A stretch of 64,000 bases of DNA from positions 19,592,001-19,656,000 of the forward strand of contig OZ316893.1 in NCBI GenBank assembly GCA_973895155.1. Reading direction: 5' to 3'. Positions within the stretch are counted from its first letter, which is position 1; each line of letters opens with the position of its first letter. Below are positions 10,979 through 21,112 of the stretch, one piece after another. Position numbers and translations under genes: made by a program. The DNA is from Marsupella aquatica (Eukaryota; Marchantiophyta). The notes beneath the pieces are model-generated. The model was not told where the DNA came from. It saw only the letters and a list, made by a program, of their open reading frames with translations, and searched no databases.

Positions 10979-13819
10979 ATGAAATTGCCCTGCTTTCTCA
11001 ATTGCGCGATGTTCTTGTCGTCAATTCATCGGAATGATATTGTCGACGTTGCGATGAGGTCTGTCTCTATGGATGACATTGCTCAAAGTGTGGCCCATCT
11101 GACCGACCACATTCTCTCCACTCGTTCCCTCCCCAAGACATCCGGACCGGACCTCGTCACAGTACAATGTTGCACATCTGGGGGTGCCGGAACTTCGTCT
11201 TCGTTTTCTCCTTCTGATGTCTATGAAGGAACTCTAGGATTCACTAATCACACCAAATTCCTTCAAAATCTCTGTGGTGGACCGAAAAGCTGGAGATTAG
11301 GGAGGCAGTCGTCTCTTCCGTGGTTACAAGCACGAGTTCGGTCTCCTGCAGCAGAATCGAAGGAGGAAAAGTCGAGTAAAGTAAGGAACGACCGAAATTT
11401 ACCAGATATACAGGATGGGTTGAAAATTGAGGCGGTGGGGACAAAGATTGAATCGTTGGCAAGTGAGCAGAATCGTGTGCAATTCGAAGGATTCCCCTCC
11501 GTTGAGAGCGCCAGCAGCTACGGCAATCCGAGTGAGTCCCTGTTGGAGTCTGTTTTGAGCAATGAGGTGAGACTCACCCCTTTTCGTTCCACCTCGCTTG
11601 TGTTTTCTTGCTCTTCCCTACTGAATAACTGTCTCTTGAATTTTCATTGGCACTCTCTGTTTTGTAGCAGGTGAATTCTGGATCTGCGGTCTCAAAAGAA
11701 GATCTTGGACGAGCAACTTGGACATTTCTCCACACACTAGCTGCCCAGGTATTCGTTCCCATAGTCTTATCTAGGCAATGGTATACTGTTGGGACGTATT
11801 CATCAACAGTTTTATGCTTCTTTGAGTATTCCGCCGTTCTTGTTTTCACGTTTTCTCATCTTTTCCCTTCCTCTAGGTTCTGGTCGCGAGTGAGATTTAT
11901 TTTGTTTGTCTGCGCTCAGCAATTGCCTCTATGTAACCAAGGAATTTCTTAGTCGATTGTTTACAAGTTCTAAATAAGAGGGGAGTAGAGAGTTCGACTC
12001 GACCGGTCATTTATCCCCACCTGATGGTTGGCTTTCTGTGTGGGCTCATTGTAGTTCCCTGAACACCCTACGAAGCAACAACAACGGGACGCTAAAGATT
12101 TGGTAACAATCTTAAGAAACTTAGGAGCTTGAGCTACCTGTTTGCCCTTGAAAGCTTTCCACAGCAGTGTTGGCTCCTGAATTCGCGCAATCATTCACGT
12201 AGAACTGAAGCAGTACTGTTCAAGGTTGTGCAAAACAGACCAACCCAAGCCTCTGAATTTGTTTTCCGTGTTGGTGCAGATGGGAATTTTATCAAGAATC
12301 TACCCTTGCAAGGAATGCGCAGATCATTTCAAGGACGTTCTCAAGTAAGCGTCCGCGCCCCCTTGTTCGTCTGTCCTGTCACCTTTCGAATGCGAGACGT
12401 TTTTTCATCTGCTCAGTCGTGAGATTAGTGTTTGAGTGGAGCAGGACTTCTCCACCAGCAACGTCTTCGTATGCCTTATGAGCACTATGCTGAATGCTTG
12501 TCGTCGGCTCTTGGTGTGTTTGGGCAGATGTCTGGCTAAACCCTAAACCCTAAACCTACAATGTGTCATTATCAAACACTTTACTGTATGCACTTTAGGG
12601 TGAGCAGACGGAACATTCAACACACACAATCTAGCAGAATTGTGTCTGGGACATTGCTCGCTGTCCCATTTTGTAGTCCTTCGAGTTGCCCAACGAAGGA
12701 TTGGCGGACTCTGAAATGAATTCTTTCAATTCTATTCAACTCTCACGAACCCATCTCATACTCTGGTGATCTTTGCCAAAGCCCGTGTCTGCTGTGGGCA
12801 TCAGAGAAAATCTATATATTCCTCTGGCTCTCCATGGTTGAAATTTCTAACAACGGCGGGCTTATTGAATTCGTTGCCCTCAGTCGGATAGTATCCACCT
12901 ATAAATTTGTTTGGTACTGGCACCCAGCAACCTAAAGATCCCTCCAGGCTGTTTGCAGTGCTCAGCCCAAGATAGAATGAGTAGATTGTGATGCCTCTCC
13001 ACGGGTCTCCTCCCGTATAGCATATTTTCAACTCAACTGGGAGAATGTACGGTTGAACTTGACCGTCAAGGATAGCAATTGTTCATTACAAGTGGTTATT
13101 GCTTACAGGGAGAAGATCAATTCTTCTCTTTTTAATACTCGGTGGCAAATGTGCCTCACGTTTAGAAAAGAGACAGATCCCTTCGATTACTGTTATACGG
13201 AACAGAAACAAATTTAATCGCCAACGAGTATATAATATGGTACTTTTCATTTTAACAAGACTTTGCAGTTGATACCACCTTTCCGATATGCACGTCCTAC
13301 CACACTATCTTTGATGGCAACATTTTTTAATTGAATCCTGCGTCAGCAACGTTCAGAAGTGTTTTTGACATTCGTTTAGGAATCCCTGTGCAAGGGACTG
13401 AAAGTGTTCCCAGCGAGGAGTGACTGAAAGTGTGCATAAGTGCTTACTCAAATTGCTGTTGGGCTGCTTCTTTACAGAGCACATCCCGTGGAAGCCAAAT
13501 CAGGGGAGCAGCTAGCTCAATGGATGTGTCGTGTGCACAATGTGGTCAACAGAAGGTATACGCTGTGGACAGTGAATATATTTTCCTGAACTTTCAGTAG
13601 TATCTTGGTGAAATAATAAAGTTGGGATACTTGCGAGTCTTCACTGCTAATGGATAGGGATCTGAAAGTTAAAAGGAGTATCCTTGTGATGAAGTGTTTT
13701 TCTTTGCGTGTCGCAGTTTGGGTAAAACACAATTTCCTTGCCACCGCGTGGATTTTAGATGGGGTGAACTCGATTGCAATGGAGGCGCTTGTGATCTGCA
13801 TGGAAGATTGTACAGGTAA
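10979..13819 (+). CDS. ERV1: ERV1/ALR-type FAD-linked sulfhydryl oxidase
   Basis: FAD-dependent thiol oxidase of the Erv1/ALR family. It reoxidises Mia40 in the mitochondrial intermembrane space in fungi and animals; plant relatives are mitochondrial and partly peroxisomal. Six exons read through cleanly: 10979-11566, 11671-11748, 12055-12102, 12280-12344, 13478-13555 and 13717-13819, giving about 319 aa. All introns are GT-AG. Exon 1 is a poorly conserved, Ser-rich N-terminal region of 196 residues, longer than in Arabidopsis. The catalytic core starts with LGRATWTFLHTLAAQ (about residue 208 on), then FPEHPTKQQ. The active-site CxxC lies in YPCKECADHF (Cys 248/251). Next come the FAD-binding HNVVNR segment and a C-terminal CNGGAC. 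This CX4C shuttle pair (306/311) is the plant arrangement. The start at 10979 is the first ATG of the open frame; a later Met is possible. Confidence 0.9.
12536..12557 (+). repeat. Short interstitial telomere-like repeat (CCCTAAA)
   Basis: About three units of the plant telomere repeat (ctaaaccctaaacccta...) sit inside the long fourth intron of ERV1. Such telo-boxes are common in plant promoters, but an intron location is less usual. It may be a relic of break repair. Confidence 0.8.
12801..13082 (-). other. Antisense open frame within ERV1 intron 4, unrecognised
   Basis: On the minus strand, 93 codons are open between stops, with no ATG near the front. The translation looks protein-like rather than low-complexity: it contains TGGDPWRGITIYSFYLGL, GCWVPVPNKFIGGYYP and EFNKPAVVRNF. 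I do not recognise the family. It may be a remnant of a gene or exon inserted in the largest ERV1 intron, or an exon of an overlapping antisense gene. I could not find a convincing splice acceptor at its start. Confidence 0.35.
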
Positions 13820-14457
13820 GTAGCCTTCCATGCGTAGCCCAGGCAGCAGAGATGTCATCCTCCAGGCAAAGCCAGTGGTGACAATCGAGTAGAACTATCA
13901 CGGCAGTTGTAAAGCTACCATGAGCTATGGTTAGGATGTAGAGGGAGGCGGGACTTGCAAAACTGGATCATTATAGGGGTAATGATCGCATAATTTCAAA
14001 CGACTGCCTTACACGTTCCCAAGGAACTTATTGTAGATCTATTGTTTTGGAATTTAATTATACTCACCCTTTGAGGAATAGTTCTGGGCTTATAACCGAA
14101 ATTGCCTACGGCTAGGTCTGTACTGGATAATGAGTTTGTGAACTAAATGTCCAGATTACTTGCAATGCTAGCTCGGTAGTAGAATTTGGCTCTTCTTCAA
14201 CCAAACTGCTAGAGGGTCGATATGTTTCTGGCATTTCCTTTAAACTCAACGATGTGACACACATGAAACCTACATGGGGGACTCTGGGTCGTTATTATAT
14301 ATGTATGTACATGAGACTAGTGTCAATGTTTTGTAATATAGGCCGGACACAGATGGCCAAGGTTTCTTGGACCACCAGAGACTAGTAATACCGAAGTAAG
14401 GAAATGGGAGTTCCTAAAAGATTATCAAGGAGATATCTCTTAGTCATATCAGTAGTC
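13820..14457. other. Convergent intergenic gap between ERV1 and the TauD-like gene
   Basis: This gap should contain the 3' UTRs and poly(A) signals of two genes that face each other. No coding region is recognised. Confidence 0.5.
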
Positions 14458-16428
14458 TCAGTGAGGTTTGTCGCCAGTAACAGTGGCGCGGTACATAATT
14501 CTGGTGTGAGGCATGTAATCGGCTGTGGCATAGTGCTGTGTCACTCGGTTGTCCCAAAACGCAACATCATCTTTTTGCCACTTCCAGCGCAAGAAGTACT
14601 TCGGTTTTGTCGTGTGCTCGTAAAGGAAATCGAGCAACGCATCACTCTCCGAGGGCTTCATTCCAACAATGCGAATTGTAAATCCCTTGTTCACAAATAG
14701 TGCCTGCGCGGAAACAATTCCACTAAAACTCAGTATCCTGTCCAGAATGTCAACCCACATTAGCATCGGCCAGATTCCAAGGCAGCAAGTGCAAGAGAGC
14801 CATATGGAAAAACCTAGCTAACACTAGCCCTATTCTCTCACGCGCACAGGGAGATCCAGGACTGCAGGAGAGAAGTCAGTCCAAGCGCTCCCGACAGACA
14901 GTTCACTGTTCCGAAAATACCAAATTCAGTGACCCTGAAGGAGAGTCCTCGGAAGAAGACTTGAGCATATGGTGAGTTGAAGAGATGAAAGACGGAGTCG
15001 AGGTGGTGGTTACCTTCCGACAGCTCTCAGGATGGGTCCTGACAACGGGATGGACAACAGGAGGATTCTCACGAACAGCCTCCTCCCATCTCTTGTTGGC
15101 GTCCCAACTGGCTTGCTCGTGGAACCTCGGAGCAGGGAAAGCCTTCGTAATGGAGTGTTCAGCACTCAGCCCGAGCAGTAACGTTTGCATAGGCTCAGAG
15201 AGAGCCTCATACGCTGCAATTCCGCTTGCCCACAACGTATCTCCTCCTAATGGAGGGAGGACTTTTGCTGACAGTATTGAGCCTAAGGGAGGGTTGTCCA
15301 CAAATGTAACGTCAGTGTGCCAATTGTGGTCCGCTTGGTCAGGAGAATTCTCCGCATCAAATTTTAGTACCATGATTTCTGGCAGCTCCGGGCCCAAGTT
15401 GGGATAAATCGGGTGGACATATAGGTCGCCAAAATTCCTGGCAAATTCGCGCTGCTGGTGAGGCGTCACTGGCTGGTTCCGGAAGAACAGTACCTAGGAA
15501 AGATATTACAGTAGAAGATTCAAGTTAGACAATTTCATCAGGTAAGGGATAGCCCTGAAATCGTTCCCGAAGATGAATTACACCGGATGCTTTACACCAT
15601 TTGCGCGAGAAATCAGTCAACATTGTAGTTGGGGTCTAAATGACACAGAGATAATGGGTAGTTAATGGAGAAAACTAATTAGACAAGTAAGCTCCACAGA
15701 ATAAGGCCGGCGACCTTCTTCATCGGCCACAGCAGAGGCAAGAATCTACTTGACCATCCGCAAATGCTGGCATCCATCAGTAACAAAGGCAACATAATTA
15801 TCTACTCCGTCTTTTTGACCAGCTAACTACACAGCTCAATCCGTGATGGGTTGACGGTATTCGGCTTGTACATTGAGCTTCTACATTGAGCTTCTACATT
15901 GATGCCATGCTAGAGTACGACATAATTCACACCCTGGTATATATTTCAACCTCTCGAATAGACCCATTCGGAGAGAGGAGGAAGACATGGCTCGGGGGCC
16001 CAACGAAAAGAGGTCAGCTAAGGTCCCTAAGTTGCAAGAGACTTCAGCGGTGCTTAGGTGTGGACAATTGCGGAAATCGGGGATAAGCATAGAGGAAATC
16101 AGGGAAAACGGACAAATCCAATATCTGATGAATGTAGAAAATTGAGAAAATTGCAACAGAGGAAGAGCGAGCGAAGAAAGTGAAAGTGCACCTGAAACTT
16201 CAGCAATGCTGTTCTGATCTGCTCGCGATTCCGCGGCGACAAGGTCTCGGAGAGAGTCAAGCCTTCAACTGTGGCTCCGATGGCGGGGGTGAGAGGCTTG
16301 ATTTTGAGCGAAGATGCCGTCCACAAGCCAGGGGCGGAAGGTTTGCACGACAACGCCACTCCTTCTCCTCCCGCCCCTGGAAATCGAGCCAGTTGCTTCG
16401 GACTGCTACTTGGACTCCCTGTCGGCAT
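14458..16428 (-). CDS. tauD-like: TauD-like Fe(II)/2-oxoglutarate dioxygenase, bacterial type
   Basis: TauD/TfdA-family dioxygenase. In bacteria TauD hydroxylates taurine and releases sulfite as a sulfur source; the substrate here is inferred. Three exons on the minus strand, 16192-16428, 15014-15493 and 14458-14703, join in phase 0 through GT-AG introns of 698 and 310 bp, giving 320 aa. The Fe(II) ligands are visible: His138 and Asp140 in NWHTDVTF, and His296 in RVTQHYA. Arg307 and Arg311 match the 2-oxoglutarate/substrate arginines at TauD spacing. The order of conserved blocks (GGDTLWASGIAAYEAL, HPVVRTHP, ALFVNKGFT, DVAFWDNR, GDKP) follows bacterial TauD almost end to end. The start used is the ATG at 16428. 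The frame stays open upstream without an ATG and would add a hydrophobic segment. The first about 45 residues are an extension relative to the bacterial enzyme. Introns show it is a resident plant gene, not contamination. Confidence 0.9.
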
Positions 16429-16743
16429 CGAAAATTGCAACTCCGGGAGACTGAAATCTCCGCTCTTCAGTTTCAGCAGGACAGCAACGATGAGAAGGGG
16501 GATGATGACTACGATGCCAGCTCCGTCCAGTTGATCCCAATGAATTGAATAAATTAGACGTGCATCCCAGCTTCCACTCGTGCATCCAGGAATGCAGGAC
16601 CGAGCTCAGCTAAGCTTTGGGAACAGTGCCGGTAGAAGATAGCTAGCTGTGCGTAGACAGAGAAGAATTATTCCTAGGACGACTGTGTCTGAACTGCATT
16701 CCTGATTTGGGGGTTTGGGATCATGATGACCGTGTCTGCCCAC
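16429..16743. other. Upstream region of the TauD-like gene
   Basis: Likely promoter and leader. On the minus strand the coding frame continues open from 16428 to a TGA near 16605 with no ATG. It would encode a strongly hydrophobic run (GIVVIIPLLIVAVLL) followed by a basic LKLK. If a spliced upstream exon joins here, the protein would gain a membrane anchor or signal. Confidence 0.45.
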
Positions 16744-16849
16744 ATCAAAAATTTGCAATGGGGTTGAAGAAGAACTCGAAAACCTTGAGGAAAACGATCA
16801 AAAATTTGCAATGGGGTTGAAGAAGAACTCGAAAACCTTGAGGAAAACG
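16744..16849. repeat. Tandem duplication, 53-bp unit, two copies
   Basis: Copies at 16744-16796 and 16797-16849 are identical by eye (core caaaaatttgcaatgggg). The identity implies a recent event. Confidence 0.95.
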
Positions 16850-16872
16850 GGAATGATGTGAAGAGTAAAGCA

Positions 16873-17046
16873 GTGTGGGTCTCAGTGGAGGGCTCGACTT
16901 CTGTTTTACGCACAAACATGTCACACGAGTTGAACTGTCACACCATAAGGTAGACTAACGTGTGGGTCTCAGTGGAAGGCTCGACTTCTGTTTTACGCAC
17001 AAGCATGTCACACGAGTTGAACTGTCACACCATATGGTAGAATAAC
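16873..17046. repeat. Tandem duplication, 87-bp unit, two copies
   Basis: Copies at 16873-16959 and 16960-17046 (core gtgtgggtctcagtgga) differ at only a few positions. This is a second, independent duplication only 24 bp from the 53-bp one. Confidence 0.95.
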
Positions 17047-17106
17047 GTTTCTTATCGGGAAACAACTTTATTAAAAGGTGCCTAATAAAATACAATGGAG
17101 GGAAAT

Positions 17107-17376
17107 CAAATGTGGTCATAGAAGTGAGAGGTCACAGGTTCAATCCCGGCTTGACGCGCAAGGGGTGTGGAGGGCATGCGTGTGTATGTGTGAGTGAGGT
17201 CTAGTAGTGGGAGTCCTGCTTTCTCTGTAGCCATTGGCTGGCCCGCCTTGGGGCCCTGGTTCAACCCTGTCTTCCCCCTGGTCTGGGTCCCTCTGGGATC
17301 CCTGGGTATCTTTCCCCCTTGCGGGTTAACCCTACAGTTATGCATATTTCAAGGCAGAAAAAAGCAAATGTGGTCA
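17107..17376 (+). mobile_element. tRNA-derived SINE, 5'-truncated, with 12-bp target duplication
   Basis: A perfect 12-bp direct repeat, caaatgtggtca, lies at 17107-17118 and 17365-17376. It brackets about 246 bp of non-coding DNA. Near the left end is a pol III B box, GGTTCAATCC at 17137-17146, in a tRNA T-arm-like context. The right end has a short inverted ggttaacc word and an A-rich tail. The A box that should lie 30-40 bp further left is missing, so the copy is 5'-truncated, as expected from LINE-driven target-primed insertion. The perfect target duplication argues for a recent insertion. Confidence 0.75.
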
Positions 17377-19327
17377 AGAGAGTATAAACACCAATAATTT
17401 GGAAGAAGAAGGGTAAGTACAAACCTGGAAAGCCTAGAAAGAGAAAAAAGCTAATGAGTGTAATATGCAAGTTCTTTCTTTCTCATGGCCTATTTACAAA
17501 CCTTCATCATTTTAGGCCTGGCTAGTTCTTTCTTTCTCATAGAGATTTTACAAAAATTATTATGGCAGGCCTGATGGATGGACTATGCCTAATTGTGATA
17601 TGGATCTAAACGTGTCATTGTGCACCTTTTTCATACCCGACCCACCATTTTCCTTGTAGCTTGCACACTTCTTGAAGTTCACTTGCCAGGTTGACTCACC
17701 GACTCCCCATAGTGTCCCACTGCCTGAGCATTTCCACTCAGCATCTCCACTCAACATCACTATCAGTGTTGTCTATAATATTGTGCAATGCAGATGCATA
17801 AGTCAAAGATAAAGATCCACATCTAATGCAAAAGTGCAATGAGGTAATGGTCTATATACAGTGTTGTAACTAAGTTTGCAAGTGTGACATGATGTAATCT
17901 AATGGGCAGGCCTCTTCTGAGGTGCACTAGTTCTCATGGCTAGAGATCTCCAATGGATCACTCAAGCTTGACCATGTTGCAACGTCACTAGAATCCACTG
18001 ACAAAAGTGTATTGTCTAACAGATAGTGGTGATCTGATCAAACTCAACCGTGCATCAATGTCTTAAACTGCCTGTTGAAGGAGCCTATTGAGCTGATGAT
18101 GGAGTCTCCAAAATTTCTTAATATAGCATGCAAGGGTAAGTTACTTGATGCATCTCAAGCTGCATATTTAATCTCTTTTGCCTATGTCCCCCATGTCAAT
18201 GTTGCCCCTACCTATCCCAATGATGTCTTGATACAAAGGGTTGGCCACCACAATATTAGCCAAGGTATGACTGTCCATTTTGTACCATGGTAAGATATCG
18301 TGCACATACACATCGCTACACAACATATATCGCGTGTCACACACATCCAAACATACACGCAAACACACATAAGAGAATGAGATACAAGTGAAACTTTTGT
18401 CCACACATGTCCAAAACTCACAATAATCTTCACAAAATTGAACAATGATTGTAACCAACAATACACAATCATCACAATCAATTTTATCACACACGTGTGT
18501 CAAACCCAACGCACCTTTCACTCAAGGAATTCACATTCATGTGCATACAACCTGGTTGGCAACACCATAGCCGCCAAGCCTCATACTTGGACTCTCAACA
18601 TCAAAAGATGAGGCCTCCAAACCACCACAAAGGATAACAATCCCTCCAAATGTGAACTGAACCCTGTCCGCTCATATAGCACACATATGAAAACCCTAAA
18701 CTCATACAACACTCATACTCTAATAACACTCATAATGGTGTGACAAAAATAAACAAGTAATCTTTTCAGTGGAGCACCAGGCAAATTTGAGCATCAGCTT
18801 TGGCGGCCTTGCATGTGCCAGAATCCTAGAGAGGATCTGATAAATAGTATCCCTTTACAACATCATGAATAACTATTGTCTCTCCCCCTTACAACTACAC
18901 TGAAGAAAATGGATCCCTCTATGATCACAAGGCTTCCTACAAGTGCAAGAAATAGGTAAACGCACAAGAAATGGATGTGGTAACCCCATGCCAAGATGCA
19001 TGGCTGTCTGGATGGCTGGTTGGCTCTGAAACCAACCCAAGAGCACCCTTCCTCCTGAAGAACCAATCTGGGCTGAGTCTGCTATAGATGTCTTTGCAAG
19101 CAGGTTAGACACAGGGAGAATTTTGCCACATCTCATGGTCAGGATCCAACAGCCACAACTGATTTTTACCATAATGCAAGTGTTTACAGGAGACGTAAGC
19201 AGGATCACTTCTTATATAGAGTGTTGTAGATATTGTGATTACTAAACATGTTGTGCTCCATAAACTAAGCAAAGACCAGTCGCCACCTCCTCTCCTGGGG
19301 TCGCCTGCAGTCAGGAGGGTTTTCACT
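17377..19327. other. Intergenic stretch, no recognised gene
   Basis: No coding region is recognised. Short frames such as 18075-18293 (plus) and 18168-18521 (minus) lack domains and have no splice partners that I can see. Confidence 0.45.
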
Positions 19328-19690
19328 ATTCACCACTCATCTAACTCAAATAAATCTGTTCTATTAACCAAATCTTCTGATATGACTTGTTTCCAGTAGC
19401 CACCAAGCCCTTATGCATGGAAACTTTTTGCTTGTTATTCAGCCACTCATCTAGAGTAGCTCACCGAAATCTGTCCTATTCACCAAATCTTCTGATAAAA
19501 TTTGTTTCCACTAGCCGCTAAGCCCTTATTTAAGGAAACTTTTGCTTGCCAAAACAGACTTAGTCCCTATTCATGGAAGCGTTTGTTTGCCAAAATGAGC
19601 CCCAGTCCTTGGTGATAAAGCTTTTGCTTGTCAAAAGCAGACCCTGTATTGTCATGGAAGCTTTTGCTTGCCAAAAACACCCTGGATGGG
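19328..19690. repeat. Nested degenerate tandem repeats
   Basis: A unit of about 110 bp occurs at about 19331 and again at about 19441 (shared ccaaatcttctgata and gcccttat). It is followed by three shorter units of about 40-47 bp, each ending in a variant of ggaagcttttgcttgcca. The short unit looks like the tail of the long one, re-amplified. Confidence 0.75.
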
Positions 19691-21112
19691 GAAGAAATCA
19701 CCACCTTTAACAAGCGATGTTTCCACCTCCTCCTCAGGGAAGCCAGGGCTGTGGCCACCACAGCAACTACTTGTCCCACACGTTGAAACGAGTGGTGTCC
19801 TGTACAGGAAATTTACGGAGTCGAATTTTTCGCCTTTCTCCTAAAACCTTTCGGTTTCCCCTTTTACTCGGATCCTTCTTTTCCTCATTTGTGGTTGTGT
19901 TGTTGCTCTCAGACCTCCTTCTGGGAAGGTCTTAATTTCCTGTCTTTTCGTCTACCGTTCATCTCATGCACTCTTACAGAACAAAAACATGGTTTAGATT
20001 ATGAGATGATCGGCGGCCAAAGGATGTCTTCCCCGTGATGTGGAAGACGAAGAATCTATGCCAGGGTTTAAGTTTCATCCTGTCAAAAGCCCATAAAGCG
20101 ATGAGTACATATCTGCGTGAAAACGTTTCCTCGAGGAAGACGGCAAGCTGCCGTCGTCAAATAATCAGGTGACGTTCTTCCAAAATCACCCATCCGCCCA
20201 TGTGTGCGTCAGTCATATAACGAGCTGAAGATCAATCCACTTACAAAGTTCAAATCGCCCCTTCCATCTTGAGAACGTCTTGTCCACCACAATTTTGTTT
20301 CTCAGGAGCTGGGAAAGATTAATATATGCTGAAGCTTTTTCAAATCTCGTGACTCAAGGCATCACAAAGTTGCATGCCGTTCAGTGATTCCGGTGGCCTT
20401 TATAAGCTTCAAGGACAACTCTGCAATCACCAACTATATTGCTTCTCGCCTTTTCGTCTTTGAGAGAGTGCTCTGACCCTGGAAAAGCCATTGCAACTTC
20501 ACATCAACTCCATGTGCCAAAACTGTCCTTTGGCGAGGATAATATGATCCATGATCCCTCAATATTCGAAGAATTCTCTTCCGTTTAGAGAAAACAATAG
20601 ACACCGAGTCAATTCAAAACACCGTGTTCAGTTTGTCTGGCTGAAAGGGGCAACTTCAGCTTCACCGTGGGAACGTGTCCCTTAGTCTCTGATGCATCGG
20701 ATTCAGCTGACAATGCTCTAAGCGTTCAACTGCAGCGATTCATCAATCCATTCATTTGATTCCTTAGGAGACGCATGCTCTAGGAGACAATCCCAAAATC
20801 CTTCTACAATTCATCATCTTGAGCCTCCAAACGCTCTGAAGCCATACTCAATGGTAAAGGAAGCAGGTTGGGGTAGATGGCGCACCACAACAAGGCTCAT
20901 CCGCATAAGCTTTATTAAGCATCTGTTGTCCCCATTTGAACAAATACATCGGCAAAATTGGCTGCTAACGCGATTACTGTGGCAAAGCTCATTACTTAAA
21001 AAACTGCACTGGCCTCTCAGCCCGGATGATAATAACACACCCCATACCACATAAATAGAAAAGACTTTGATCCAGCATACATGCCATGGGAAAGAATCTA
21101 AAACTATCGGAC
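19691..21112. other. Region downstream of the BASS2-type gene
   Basis: No coding region is recognised. The right end should contain the 3' UTR of the minus-strand transporter gene. Confidence 0.45.

Noticed and set aside
17137-17146. tRNA gene suggested by a B-box sequence
   Set aside because: There is no cloverleaf, A box or acceptor stem. It is the pol III remnant of a SINE.
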